Positions 1 to 12,881 of a stretch of DNA of 64,000 nucleotides are shown here, in pieces. The notes below the pieces were generated by a model. That model was not told where the DNA came from, did no database searches, and worked only from the letters and a program-made list of their open reading frames with translations. Positions within the stretch are counted from its first letter, which is position 1; each line of letters opens with the position of its first letter. The stretch lies in the NCBI RefSeq assembly GCF_002865645.1, contig NW_020194618.1, positions 712,885 to 776,884 on the forward strand. Reading direction: 5' to 3'. The translations under genes and the position numbers were made by a program. This DNA is from Hyaloscypha bicolor E. Its lineage: Eukaryota > Ascomycota > Leotiomycetes > Helotiales > Hyaloscyphaceae.

Positions 1-3000
1 ACTATAACCTATAAGTTAGTATTCTAATATACTAATTAATTTACTAATCTCTATATAGATCGTCCTTATAGTATATTCTATAGTAATAAACTATAATTAG
101 TATATCGAATATATTAGTAATTATAAAATATTACCGATTATTATTGAATTATTTTCAGAGCCTGAAATAAGTCTATACTTATATTATATTAATCTTTATA
201 CTAATTATAATATTATAGAATAGTAGCTATATTAATATAGTATCTCAACTAGCCTCTTCTATTAGATCTGTCCGTACTACTACTTGTAAGAGAAAAGTAC
301 TAACGGATCTATCTCAAAACCCAAATATTATAAAAGTATATAAGTATAATAAAGCTCTTATAAAAGATCTTATTTATACTAAGATTAAGAAGGCAAAGGT
401 AGTAAATTAAAGTATAATTATAGTAGCAAAATATAAGATAGTAAGCTTAATAGTATATAAAAGTACTTTACTATTAAGATAGCAAGAAATAGTATAGAAG
501 TCTACTATAAGTATTAAATTAAGGAGGTATTTTCAGAATATTCCTATATTAATCTTTATACTAATCTGGCTTTAGAAAATAATAAGGAAAGAATTAGAAA
601 GCAGTTAAATAATTATATTATATAGTACTAGTTATATAGTGCTACTATATATAACTTAGCGTATAGCCAGTACTTTTAGCCGGGCATATAGCCTTTAGCT
701 TAATTCAAGCTCTTTACTACTACTATAATATTATCTTATTATAATAAATTACTTAGCTATAGTAAGTATAGTAATTTATATATAGCTTGGGATAATAGTA
801 ATCCGGTATAAAAAGATATTAAATATAATTTCGAGAATAATATATAGTTTAAAGAAATATAGAAGACTAAAGAAAAGCTTAATTAAGAGAAAGAGATTAA
901 GTGAGTTTCAGAGAATAAAATAAAAGAAAAGGCTAATAGTATATAAAAAGCTTTAGCTAAGATATATAACCTCTTTTTAGATTAGTATAAAGATTAGTAT
1001 AAAACTAACTAAAATAGAAATATAAATATATTAAATTTATAGTATAGTAGGAAACTTAGTAAAAGAAAAAGAGATCCTTATTTTATAAAATTAAATTATT
1101 ATATAGTAAATATGGATTTTACTTATTTTTATATTAATTACTAATTATTATATAGTAACTATATTATACTTATTAGTTCTACTAAATTCTTTATACTAGG
1201 CAAAAAGGCTATTTAGAGAAATTTAGCTAGTTAGATATAAGGAAATAATAAATAAATTAACCTTTCTAGTTCTACTATTTAGTAGCCAGAATCCGAGGCT
1301 AAGTTAAATATTACTAGCTTTTACTTTTCTACTAAATCTCGAAAAGGCTATAAAGTAATAATACTACTAGTATATACTAGAAAAAAGCTAAAGAATAACT
1401 TATACTAATATATCTTTCTATCTAATTCTAAATTATAGGTTATAAAAGATATTATAGCTATTTAATAATATTTAAGAAACTTCTTTAGTAAAAGTAATAA
1501 TTAGCTAGGTACTATATCTTTAAGATACTAATAATTATAAATTATAAAGAAAACAATTATAATTATACTAATTTTTATACTAATTTTACTATTTTTTACT
1601 AGTATTAATAAAAATACTTAAAATTCTACTTCTTTTCTAATACTTTAAGTATTCTACTATCTCTAAAGTCTTAGCTATTATTTAGGTTCTATCTTATAAT
1701 ATTATATAGTAAGTATCTAAAAAGATTCGCTCTATTTTAGTACTTATTACTAGAATTAAAAGAATATTAATTACTATAAGTAAGAGCTTTAGCTAGTACT
1801 TTCTTTATATATTTTAATACTATTATTAAAGTATAGACAAGTTTCTAATATTATATAGCTTCTTCTAATAATAATTCTTGTATTTGTCTTAACTTACCGG
1901 CTATATATATTTCTCTAATATCTAAGTAATCTTATTAAAATTGTCTAGTTCTTTCTCTACTAGCTATTTAATTTCCTTAACTAGTACCGAACTATTAGAA
2001 ATAAATATCTAATCTCGATATTTCTCCCAAAGCTTTTTAACTTTAGTTAAGATAGGCTAAACTCATCTTTTCTCTCAATTAGCTCTAATATACTTTATAT
2101 AGCAATTCGGATAAAGTATAAAAGCGGTAATATAAAAAGATATATTAAAGACTTTCTATTCTTTCCGGATTCGAGTATAAAAGTCTTTATTATTTATATA
2201 TATATTCTATTATATTATAGTCAGTATTATTAATTCAAGTAATAAAGATTAATATAAAGATTAATATAAAAATTAGTATAAAAATTATTACTTACTAGTA
2301 ATCTATTAAATATTCGAATTAAAATATCTATTATAAAAAGCATTTAATTAATAGTTATAATATCTCCTTAAGTCTTAAAAATAGCTCTATAAAATGGTTT
2401 GAGAAAGATAGAAATTATTTAAAGCCTTTTCTAGTTTTCTAAACTAAGGTAATCTAATTTTAGATCTGCAAAATATTTCTTATAATAGATATTAAAATAA
2501 ATATACTACTAAAAAGTAATATTAAGTATTATATACTAGCTATTTCATTATATCCGATTATTAAAAGAAATTATTCTTCTAGTAAGAGCTTTAAATCTAG
2601 TAATCTGACTAGAAAAGTAATAAATATATATAATAATATTATAAAGCTAGCCTAATAGTTTCAAAAGTCGAAATTTCATTTGTTTTTTCTTATTACTTAA
2701 TAGGGCTTTCAAATCTCCTAAGTTCTCTTATTTATTAAGTGCCTTTAATTCTCTATTTATAAAAACATTATAAAATAAAAAGGCTTATATAGAAAAATTA
2801 ATAATATATCCTAAATAATAAATCCGCTATTATAAAACATCCTATTCTAATCCTTTTTCCCTTAGTAAATAAGCCTAAATAGCTCGATATAATATACTAT
2901 TTATACTAGTATTATTACTAATAATAGCTCTAAATTATTTAGTAATACTATAGTCTTAAAATACAGGTTATAAAATCGTAAATTAGTCTTCTTCTAAATA

Positions 3001-3850
3001 ATCTAGTACTATATAAAGAGCTAGAAGGGCCTTTATATAATTCTTATCTTATTATTTAATAAAATATATAATAATACCTAAAAGAAGATATTCTTATAAA
3101 GAAGTTCAGATATTAAGAGTAAAATAAATACTTGAAACTATAGACTAGAGTTTTCATTATATAATATTCTTTAAGCTAATCTAGTACTTCCTAAGCTTTT
3201 TTCTTATATAAGAGTAAGTTATAAAAAGAAAAAACTAAGATTCTGAATTAAGTATTCGATAAAAGATATGAAATTCGGGCTATTTAATTACTTGAAAAGA
3301 TAGATTATAAATAATAATTAATAAAATTAAAGCTTTATAAATTACTACCTAATTAAGATATTATTAAAAGATATATATATTAATTTCAGTTATTTGGCCA
3401 GATAACTCTACTTATAAATAAAGCTATTATAGTTAGTTAATTACTTTTAATTAAAGTAAACTAATTTCCGATCTGCTTTTAATAGTAATATTATATACTA
3501 ACTTGAGATAATTATATTAATTAGTAAAAACTAAAGTCGAATAAATATTTAGTAGATTTTTCTTTTTATAAGAAAAACAATAGTAGTATTTAGGTAATTC
3601 TTCTATATCTAGATACCCGAGATAAGTATAAGCCTAAATAGCTCTTATAAGTTCTCTCTATTTAGAATTAGATTTGAATTAAGTTAAATCTATATTAGTA
3701 GAGGCTTAATAGATTAATAAGGCAGATTCAGAAGCTATATTTAAATAATAGAAGATAAAATACTATTATATATTAAAGAAAGAATAAAAGAAAATATAAA
3801 AATTTTAATTTTTTTTAGAAAAAATAATAGTATAAATCTTAGTATTATAT

Positions 3851-4390
3851 ATTAAATACTAGCTAGTCTATATTATATAATAGACTATTAAATAGAAAAT
3901 ATAATAATATATTTATAATAATCTACTTTTATACTAATCTTTATACTAATTAGTTTATAATTAAACTAGAAAGCTATAATAGGGCTTATTTAATAGCTAG
4001 GCCTACTTTTATTAATAATTATTAAGGTAATAGGGCTCGCTAGCTAGCTAGGCCTACTTTTATTAATAATTATTAAGGTAATAGGGCTTGCTTAATAGCT
4101 AGCTAGGCCTACTTTTATTAATAATTATTAAGGTAATAAGACTCGCTTAATAGCTAGCTAGGCCCACTTTTATTAATAGAATTATTAATAACTAGATTAA
4201 ATACTAGCTAGTCTATATTATATAATAGACTATTAAATAAAAAATTAAAAAGTCTAATAATATAGTAATAATAATATACTTTTATACTAATCTTAATACT
4301 AATTAGTTTATAATTAAACTAGAAAGCCATAATAGGGCTCATTTAATAGCTAGACCTACTTTTATTAATAATAATTATTAATATTAATTA
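3851..4390. repeat. Direct duplication of about 190 bases with a tandem array between copies
   Basis: The segment starting at 3851 (ATTAAATACTAGCTAGTC...) recurs at 4196-4390 in the same orientation, with small indels and A/T-type differences. The first copy runs straight into the tandem array at 4000-4180. The second copy carries only one array unit start. It is probably part of a degraded element's terminal or subterminal region. Confidence 0.6.
4000..4180. repeat. Tandem repeat, 51-55 base unit, three full copies plus a partial
   Basis: Units begin GGCCTACTTTTATTAATAAT and end with GCTAGCTA. Lengths are 51, 55 and 55 bases, followed by a truncated fourth start (GGCCCACTTTT). The first unit lacks four bases (TTAA) in its tail. 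Differences between units are mainly G/A and C/T changes. Confidence 0.75.
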
Positions 4391-7213
4391 TTTATTAATT
4401 ACTTAGCTAATAATAATTACTAATTAATAATTTCAATTAATAATTTATTAGAGTCTATACTAATAAAGCTTCCGGTACTATTTATTATTCTAGAAACAGC
4501 CCTTATATATTAGCCGCTTTATTAAGTATAAGAGAAAATAGGCCTTAATAGTAAGATTAGGAATTACTTTTATTATATATCTTCTAGTTATTAAAGCTTT
4601 CTTTCTATAGTAAATATATCTTTTACTAATAAAATTAGAAATATAGTAGTTTTATACTATTTTCGAATTAGTATAAAAGGCTATTTTACCTAATTCTTTA
4701 TATATCTTATAAGAATTATTATTTACCTCAAGTATTTTATAGTATTTAGTAAACTATATATTATAATTATTATTAGAATAAAAAAGGCTACTTTTAAAAT
4801 ATTTAATAAAATATTCTATAGTATTAAATTTAGAAATAGAACTATTACTAGTAAGCCAGGTATTATCTAACTTATAAGAGATACTATTCTATATAAAAGA
4901 ATCTAGTTTATTAAATTAAGGGTTTTTAAATAGCTTATTATTATAGTATAAAGAAATATTCTAACTTATAAGAACTTTATTCTAGAAATCTAGATTAATT
5001 ACTATCTAAGAACTAATAAGCTTATTTTATATAGCCTATAACTATATTAGTTTCTGGACTAAGAAAATAAATATTAGAGCCTTATTAATAGCTATTAATA
5101 AGGTCTTATATTATAAGATATTTAAAAAAATAAGGTAATATAACTTATAGCTTATAGAATTAAATAAAAAGTAAGTAGAAAAAAATATAATATAGCTTAC
5201 TATAATATATATTACTATTAGATTTAACCTAATATAAGTCAAGCTATATAGCCTAACTAGATTCTAATTATTATTACTATTACTAGTAATATTATATAGC
5301 TACTTATAAATTATACCTTAATATAAAGTATATCCTCTCTAATAATATAATATAGTCTATATATAAATTATAAATAAACTAGCTTTAGCTAAATTATATT
5401 TATAAATAAGTTAACTAGTTATATAGCCTTAAGAAATAATTAATTAATTTCTACTCGAATTACTTTTTCTAGTATAAAAACTAATAATATATATACCGCT
5501 TATATATAATAAACTCTAGATATTAGTTATAAGGCTATAGTTCTAGAGTAATAGTTTATTTTTTAGATAAGAGATCGGGTATTTCTATTTTTTATAGAAT
5601 TTAGTAAAAATAAAAAATAAAAGTTTTCCTTAATTAAATATAGTAATATATTTCTATTAGTATTTTTAATCTCGGGAAGTCTTCTAAAGGCAGGTATATA
5701 TATAGTACTAGGCAAAATATAAGCTATAAAAATAGTTACTTATACTAGAGTTTATATATTACTATTTCTTATAGACTTTAGTAAAAATTAAAAATAAAGA
5801 TCCTCTTTAATTCCCTTAATTAAAGGTAGTACTATATTTCTAATTATATTATTTATCTTATAATAGCTTCTAAAGATAAATATATAAGTAATATAAGCTA
5901 TCTACTAGTATAAGTTCAAATACTTTTAGTTATTTATATCCAAAATAACTAGCTATTTGGGTCGGCTTATAATTCTAGTATCTGTAGCTATTAGGCCTTA
6001 ATAAGCTATTATATTATTATTTTCTATTAAAGCTAGTACTTTTTTAATTAATAAAATAATAGAATTAATATATTATTCTAGATTATAGTTAAGCTTTAGA
6101 TTAGAGAAATAGTCCGGCCTTAAGCCTATATATATATTTATATATAAATACTTTACTATTCTATTAGATATAGGGAAGTTCAAATTAGTTACTATATTCG
6201 AGAATAAAAAGTTATTTATAGTTTAATTTATTTTTAGAGAAAGAAATTCTATATCTATTATTATAGAAAATCTATATATAACAGGTTTCAATATTAGTTT
6301 AACTAGTATCTCCTTTAGTAAGTAAGATTTATAATTATATATAAATTTATTATAGTTAAAAGGCTTAGATTTCTAGCTAGTATTACCTAAATAGAGATTA
6401 GCTATAGTCTAATAATAATATTTCAAGAAATAAATCTATTTCTATTTACCTTACTAGAGTATTTTAAAATAGTATATATTAGCTATATATTATTCTTACT
6501 TATTAAGCTTGTTTTATTTATCTAGAAATATAATCTTTTTAGGTAATATATTAGATAATTATAGGTAATATTCTACTCTAGAGAATTAGTAATATATCTA
6601 GTTAAATAAAGAACTACTACTTAGAAGCTACTACTATTATATCTGTCTTTAGCTCAGTAATATATATATAAATAGCTTAAAATACCTTAGTCTAATCTAT
6701 TACTAGTTATTTCTCCAGAAAAGTCTTATAATATAAGTAAAGCTAGGCCCTTACTAACGGGCATTAATAAGGGTCTTCGTCTAAAGTATTCTATATAATA
6801 GAACTATAGGCTTGTAATAGTCTGCTTCTTCGGACAATAATTATAAATAGGGTAAAACTAAATACTTATTTATAGGTATTAATAAAGATCTATTCTATAA
6901 GTATTCTAGATATTATTATCTATAATACTTAAATATAATTCTACTATTACTAATTCTCTAGTATAATATTTATAGCTTTAGGTACTTTAATAACAAATCT
7001 CATATATTAGTTACTAGATAAAAATTCATTTTAATAAGAACTAATAGAATTAATAATTAGCCGGAATTATTAATAAGAACTCTAATAAAAGTACTAATAA
7101 CTTTCTTATTAATCAAGTTTATTAATAAGCTATTAATAAAACATTTAATAATATAGCTAAGATTTATTAGTTAGCCTTATATCTATAATTCTAACTAGCT
7201 ATAAAATTAGGAA

Positions 7214-7311
7214 TCTAAATAAATATCTTTTTATAATATTTACTTACCCTAAATAACTTATAAAGCCATAAGTTATTTAGAATAAATATTATAAAATAAT
7301 ATTTATTTAGA
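7214..7311. repeat. Near-perfect inverted repeat (hairpin) of about 98 bases
   Basis: The left arm starts TCTAAATAAATAT and the right arm ends ATATTTATTTAGA. The arms are about 46 bases each and pair over nearly their whole length, around a short loop near AAAGCC. It is compatible with a small MITE or a fold-back remnant in the AT-rich block. No clear target-site duplication was seen. Confidence 0.6.
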
Positions 7312-8090
7312 CTTAAAAAAAAGACTCTCTTAGACTCTCCTTTATAAGAGTATAGTTTAAGGGCAAGACAGACTATAATAGGAAAAAGTATAGCCTATAC
7401 TATATTTATATTCTTATAGGAGCAAGGTACTAATTTATAGGGTAAGTAAAGCCCTAAAAGTTTATAACTAGCAAATTATTATATAATATTTGAAAATTAA
7501 AATAAGTAAATAATAACTTAAACTTAGGCTAGGCTTATTACTGAAAAAAAGAATATTTAATATATATTTAAATTCTGTTTTATTTAATTAGAACTTTAAT
7601 TATAATTAATTAAAGGAATAATAAAATTAATTAAAGAAATAATAAAGGTAAGAGAAAGATAAATATAAGGAGCAAGGAATTTTAATAGAATAAACTCGCT
7701 TAAATTATAATAACTATCTCTAAGCTTATTAGCTAAAATTCTCTATATTAACCTTTCTTATTAAAAACTTATCAAAAATCCTAACTTTAATACGATATTT
7801 GCCCTTCTAGTAACTAGCTAATAAGTAACCTAATAAGTAACTAGTTAAGCAAATAACTAGCTATTACTAGAGAATAATTACTATATAAGAGTTTGAGTTA
7901 AGAAATATATTAATTCTAGATATAAGATAAAGTATAAGAACTTAAAAAAGTTCTTTATATTTTAAAGAATTCAACCGAGATTATATAATATCCAAGTATA
8001 GTTCAAGTATATTATTCTATAATAATAAAACCTTATTAGTAGTAACCTCTATATAAATCCGTTATCTATAATAACTGCCTCTAGTAACTA

Positions 8091-9217
8091 TTATTGTGGT
8101 GGGGTTTTTTCTCTCTTGTCCCGTAACTACCGTCACGTGTCCTGCTTTCCAGGCATGCTGGCGCTAGTTTAGGGGGTTGCATAAGACCTCCGTCCATACA
8201 TATGATTAGCCTTCCCAATACATCAACCTTCGGAGCCCCTTATTTTTGACCATTCGTATTATTTCGTTGCTGGTGCTGAGAGTCTTAATATTATTACTTC
8301 TACTTATTTAGCTTCCTACCCTCTTTACCTCCACCCACGCATCCAACGCCTATATATGGTCCGATATCCATATAACAATCAAATCCCCATCACATTATCT
8401 ACTACTATATTTGATACTAGACTAGCTAGAGCCTTTTATAAAGTTCGCTTTCTTCCTACCCTTATTCTTCTTGTACTTGGGTTTGTAAGAGCAGTCCCCC
8501 TATTTGCTTGGGTTCCGGTAGATATTCTTGCCAGATCTGGACATGGCATTATCAGTAATATAGACAGCTTCCAGATGCACAGACTTGCCTGTTGTAATAG
8601 AGTCGCCAATAATCAATATTTGGAGTAAAGTACCCCATGGGCTAATGTAAATGTCAATTCCCTCTAGTCTGTAGTACTTAAGGCTCAGACCCAAGGCATC
8701 GTAATTAGTTCTGTAATTATAAGAAATGAGGTTGTTTCTATTCACTAGTCGAGAACGCGGAATCGAGCATATAGACCTGCGAAATCTGCTGCTTAAACCT
8801 CGGCCAACAACCCACTGCGTGAACATTTTGTGCAAGTTTCAGTCACGTGGATCGGAGTGACTGAGCTCGGAGCCGGAATGCAAGGCAATGCAGACACGAT
8901 CTTGCCGACGTGTAACCAAAGTATTGAGCTGTGCGGACCAGCCTCGCACGGCAGCCCTTTCTCCTGGAAACTACCGGAGCGGTGAGTGACTAGGAGAAAG
9001 TTCGGAAGTTCGGAGATCCACAGAGGAAAGCTCGGAGGTCCTACGGGAAAGAGGCTCTAGGGAATTATCCGGGAATTATCCGTAGGCAGCCGTCGATCCT
9101 TATCGGGCTCATTAGACCAATCGAATGCCCCAAAACTCGTTAATGGCGCACGACCCATTTGCTTAAGACTCCGGCTTTCCGAAACCCCGACTACTTTACC
9201 CCGCATCAGGATACAAG
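8091..9217. other. Ordinary-composition spacer without a supported gene
   Basis: Composition becomes mixed at about 8091. Short open frames exist (for example 8500-8835 minus, 111 codons), but they show no recognisable domain, start context or codon structure. A 12-base unit GGGAATTATCC(G) is repeated twice in tandem near 9059-9082. Nothing else is supported. Confidence 0.5.
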
Positions 9218-9430
9218 TACTATCCCCCCCCTTGAATAATTACGAGTGGGTCCTTTGGTAACGCCACACTGAAACTTCGTCAGTATCCCCGAATTAGGAA
9301 ATATCAGGTGCTTTCGAGAGCCGCTATTCGCTATAGACCCTCGATTGCGTGCCTTTAGTGGTGTGAATCGTGGCATGATAGTATGGCGAATATTGGACCC
9401 ACCCATAATTATTCATGGGAGGGGATAGTA
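9218..9430. mobile_element. MITE, 36-base imperfect terminal inverted repeats, TA target site
   Basis: The left end reads TACTATCCCCCCCCTTGAAT and the right end finishes ATTCATGGGAGGGGATAGTA. The inverted repeats stay similar over about 36 bases, through the GTGGGTCC/GGACCCAC pair. Both ends are bounded by TA, which fits a TA target duplication as in Tc1/mariner-type MITEs. The interior has no coding capacity. A second copy of the family lies at 49952-50144 and shares the internal stretch TAGGAAATATCAGGTGCTTT (the first base is A-flanked in both). Family assignment rests on the TA site only. Confidence 0.8.
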
Positions 9431-9861
9431 TGAGACGCGTTCTCTGCTTCGCCAGTCCTTCGCCCTCTGCTTCGCCAGCTGCTGCTTCCCCAGCTACTTC
9501 GCAGTCTGCCTCGCGGGATTGCTAGAGTGAAAACGGTAAGGTGGGCTCTCCTTTCTCGTCCTCTATGGGCGAGCAGCGTGGGCGCTCGCGGGAGGGGAGG
9601 AGGGAGTTTAGGTAATCACCTTCCCAGCACGCCGTATAAAAGGCAGCAGGATGGCCTCAAGACAACTTCGGATCAAATCAGCAGTTCCAACTCTGCCAGC
9701 ACCCTACTCCGAGAACATCTCGCCAGAGAAACGCCCCTTGTTCTCAAGTAGCGTCGACCGCTTTCTCCGTTGCCCGACGAGACAATCTCTGCTATGGCTA
9801 AAGATTCCAGGGAGGATGCTTCTGGAGCCATGTATGCCCTTCTCCCATTGCAAATGAAGAA
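9431..9861. other. Spacer upstream of the protease-like pseudogene
   Basis: It contains a short run of TTCGCC/CTTCGCCAG-type repeats at about 9446-9510. Short overlapping open frames at 9527-9857 on the plus strand could hold an untranslated leader or an upstream exon of the following gene, but none can be joined convincingly. Confidence 0.35.
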
Positions 9862-10992
9862 ATGTCAATTGACGCCTGCCTTTTGCACAGTCTGGATGAC
9901 GCTATACAGCAAGCCCGCTGCGTAGAAACAATGGCACGTTTCCTTCGTATGCCTCACGAGAAATTCTTCAAGTTGCTCGACTACATATTTGACAATATGG
10001 AGAAAGAGAAGAAGGCGGTTGCATGGGAACTGGAGCCTAACTATGACGAGGCCGTCATTCACAAGAACGAGAGGGTCGTGGTCCCCGAAAAGGACGTGGC
10101 ACATGGCGGCACCTTGAGTGGTATATTCTTCGCGTCACACTGTACCTATACGATTTTCTAATCACTTGATAGGAGTGGTCCAGGTTACGGCAATATTCGA
10201 TGGACACCATTCTCTCGCCACCGGCGTTGTGATCTGCAACCAATACGGGCAGATCGTTATAACGGCCGCCCATCCTCTCTACAGCAAGAAATGGGGTTAC
10301 GCTAAGCGCGTTATAATTAGCGCTGGTGTGGGCAGCATTTCTAGCACTGTCGAGTCTCGCGATGGCATATACGCCGTCGTTCCCTATCCTTAGTTCAATA
10401 AGGGCTTGAGGAAGAACGACCTCGGGTTCATCCGCCTGCGGGAACCCTTCGATATAGCTACAGTCACTCCCTTGGAGATTTTTCAGACACCTTTAATCGG
10501 TATCGGAACCATAGTTGGATTTTCGAAAGACTTCCCCACCTTCGCGCCTCGCAGGTACCTAGGCAAAAGCATATCTCTCACGGTATACTACCCGCGCCTG
10601 ACAGCAGGGATAGTCGAGCACAAGGGCGATACCGAACAAGATGCATGCAACATGAGCAGGTCTATGGGCGCCGGTATGCTAATGCTATTATAGGAGCCTC
10701 GGGAGGACCGGTCCTAGATAAAAAGGGACGTGTTATAGCCGTAATAAGTGGCTGGGATTACAAGTCCAACAAAGCAAAAATCAACGTGGCCGCCCCCATC
10801 GATCGCGAGGGCAACGATGTCGCAACATTCACCGAGGTCTTCGCGTATATGGCCAAGCATGCTGGGAAGCATATGGATGACAACGCTTATAAGGTCAGAG
10901 ATGTTGACTTCATAAGCAAGAAGGATGGGAACAACATTAAGAAAGAGATGATTGGAAAGGTGAATGGATTTAATATATTTGCTTTCACATAG
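9862..10992 (+). pseudogene. Trypsin-like (chymotrypsin-fold) serine protease, broken
   Basis: The conserved catalytic motifs lie in order on one strand: VITAAH (His) at about 10255-10272, KNDLGFIRL (Asp) at about 10412-10438, and GASGGPV (Ser) at about 10693-10713. An N-terminal stretch of about 86 residues without a known domain precedes them. A good intron, 10121-10172 (GTATAT...CTAATC...TTGATAG, 52 bases), joins frame 1 to frame 2 and places VVQVTAIFDGHH after the N-terminal part. Two lesions follow. There is an in-frame TAG at 10391-10393, which a single C-to-T change from CAG would produce. There is also a frame change between about 10640 and 10690, because the Ser motif is in another frame and I found no plausible intron there. 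Its role would be peptide bond hydrolysis, with the substrate unknown. No signal peptide is visible. It may be a recent pseudogene; a sequencing error could explain the frameshift but not both lesions easily. Confidence 0.7.
10121..10172 (+). other. Predicted intron in the protease-like gene
   Basis: Donor GTATAT, branch-like CTAATC and acceptor GATAG fit fungal splice consensus. Removing these 52 bases links two frames into one continuous protease fold, which decides the gene model here. Confidence 0.7.
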
Positions 10993-12203
10993 CCTGAGCG
11001 TGCCTGAATGCTACAAACATATTGAAATCGAGTCCGAGGAAAGGGTTTTGTAGGAAATTGGAGCAAAATGAATTATCAACTCGTCGCCCATCTAAACCTA
11101 TATCGTAAGGTCCGGGGAAAGCAAAAACTAGTCATTAGTCTACAGGTTCTTATATAGAAAAAATGTCAACGTTAAAATCTTTATCTTTCAACGCCAAGTA
11201 ATTCGTCTTACATTAAAAATCCCCTAGCATCGTTGTCTACTCTACCAACCTCCAGATAAAGGCGCCAACATTGTGGATTTCAAGCATACCAACTTTCTTT
11301 CAAGACTAAGCTTCTTTGACAGTCACTCCTCTATAGATAATTAGAAGCAGAATTCGATATACTTGCCTTAAAGCCACTGTAACAGAATGCACTTGAGCAA
11401 AGGAGGAAGTTAGGAGAAGAAGACACTTGGAGAACCAAGAAGTCAATACTTAAGTTAAAACCTATAGTGCAAACGCAAAATTGAGTCAAATGTTGGACCC
11501 GTAACTTTACACGAGAATATTCGCTAGCGAAACTTGATCTGAGAACTGCATTCTCGTTTATACGATATACGAAAACTAGAAACTTGGACATAGTTCAAGG
11601 GTTAAAGGCCACTGAGACAAACGAAATTTTTCTAACTAAGGGCAATAACAAAGGGCTCTAATAAAGAGTGGGTATAGAGGGGGGCAACCCTCAAATTTCC
11701 AGTTTCGACGAGTTTAGATCTCAGCTCTTAGATATAAAACATTTCGAATCTTTAAGGCTAGAGTATCTCGAGTATATGGAGATAGCCCAATATTCTGCAG
11801 ATTTCCAAGGAACAGGTGCAGTAAAGCCCAAGACTATAAAAGGTCCAAATTTACCTTCTTGCGGATTAAGTTGATTTGTCGACAAGGTAGCCACTATTGA
11901 ATAGCAACCAGCCAAAACCTCTGTAAGATAGATTTGATAACTATAATTTGGAGGATAATATATTAAGTAGTAAAGAATCAGGGATGGATAAATCTTGTTT
12001 CGAACTGATTTAAGGACCAGATATTATATAAAACTCATGCTCCATATTATACTATTTATATTCCACTACCCGAGATCCGGTAGTTGGGCCAATTACCAGT
12101 AGTAGTCTCGGTTATCCAATAAAAAGCCAAGAAGATTGCAAGGCTGCAATAATATCTATATACAATATACTTCTATATAGGTTAAACAAGCTACTATAGG
12201 AAG
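10993..12203. other. Intergenic, no supported gene
   Basis: Moderately AT-rich single-copy-looking sequence. Frames at 11331-11591 (minus) and 11668-11874 (plus) have no recognisable domains and are treated as chance. Confidence 0.45.
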
Positions 12204-12677
12204 TTGCGAACCAATAATACGATAACTGGCAAATTTTGTCTGAGTATTAGAGTTAGCCTAAAATCGGGCAGGCCTATTACTATAGATAATAGAGACAAAA
12301 CCTTCCATCTGGTCGCCGGCGATAAAGTATTTTACCAGTTCGAAACAGAGAACGTCACCTCACTAATCGACCTCTGGGACGCCACGATGAGCGTCGAGCA
12401 GTTGGAAGTCGCTGGTGGTAGGTTTGAGAGCATCTTCCTCAGATTGCACGAGCGCATTTGTTTTATCACGGAGGATGGACACCCTGGTATAGGCCCGCGT
12501 GACGCTTGGGGGGGAGATGTTGCCTGCGTGCTCTGGGGCTGTAGCTACCCGGTTCTACTGCGGAAAGAGATGGGCAATGCCGGCGCGTGTGTCTACTCTT
12601 TTCTTGGGCCTGCATACGTCGACGGTGCCATGAACAACGAAGCTAGTGGAGAGGTTCTGGTGTATAGGATTAGGTGA
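12204..12677 (+). pseudogene. HET-domain protein, C-terminal fragment
   Basis: The last part of this 157-codon frame matches the typical C-terminal tail of fungal heterokaryon-incompatibility (HET) proteins. Motifs in order are CFITEDGHPGIGPRDA, GDVACVLWGC, YPVLLR and AYVDGAMNNEA. That tail normally follows a HET domain and several hundred residues of variable sequence, which are absent here. The upstream sequence (about 12000-12200) is AT-rich and has no HET domain, so this is a 5'-truncated remnant. The first codon may not be a real start. Two other HET genes occur in the window, at 53781-54700 and at the right edge. Any role in non-self recognition would have been lost with the N-terminal domain. 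Confidence 0.7.
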
Positions 12678-12881
12678 TGTCTGGTTAAGGAAAGGGAAGT
12701 GTGCCCCGCTCGTTAAAACCGACACTTCATTAGGGACACGAACCCGAAGTGCTGAGATTTAAGACCGAAGGCGACATCATGTTGCTCGCAGTTCTCCCAG
12801 GAACACGACCGAGACATATATTTCTTTATGGAGCTGTCAGGGTACGATTGGTGCTTTAAAATGCATTTCTACTATTATGTA

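Larger units (their letters stand above)
1..8090. repeat. RIP-degraded AT-rich block, left end of window
   Basis: Almost pure A/T sequence with dominant TpA and no open frame of useful length on either strand. Stretches still read as protein-like frames whose stops are mainly TAA and TAG, for example 240-410 on the plus strand. That is what RIP leaves of transposons. I could not assign an element family or find terminal repeats for this block; an element may begin left of the window. Internal repeats are listed separately. No functional gene is supported. Base composition returns abruptly to normal near 8090. Confidence 0.8.

Noticed and set aside
10674..10693. A tiny intron (GTATGC...TTATAG) that would repair the protease frame
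   Set aside because: Twenty bases is far below the splicing minimum, although the phases would fit.
11331..11591. 86-codon minus-strand frame
   Set aside because: No domain, no start context and no neighbouring support.
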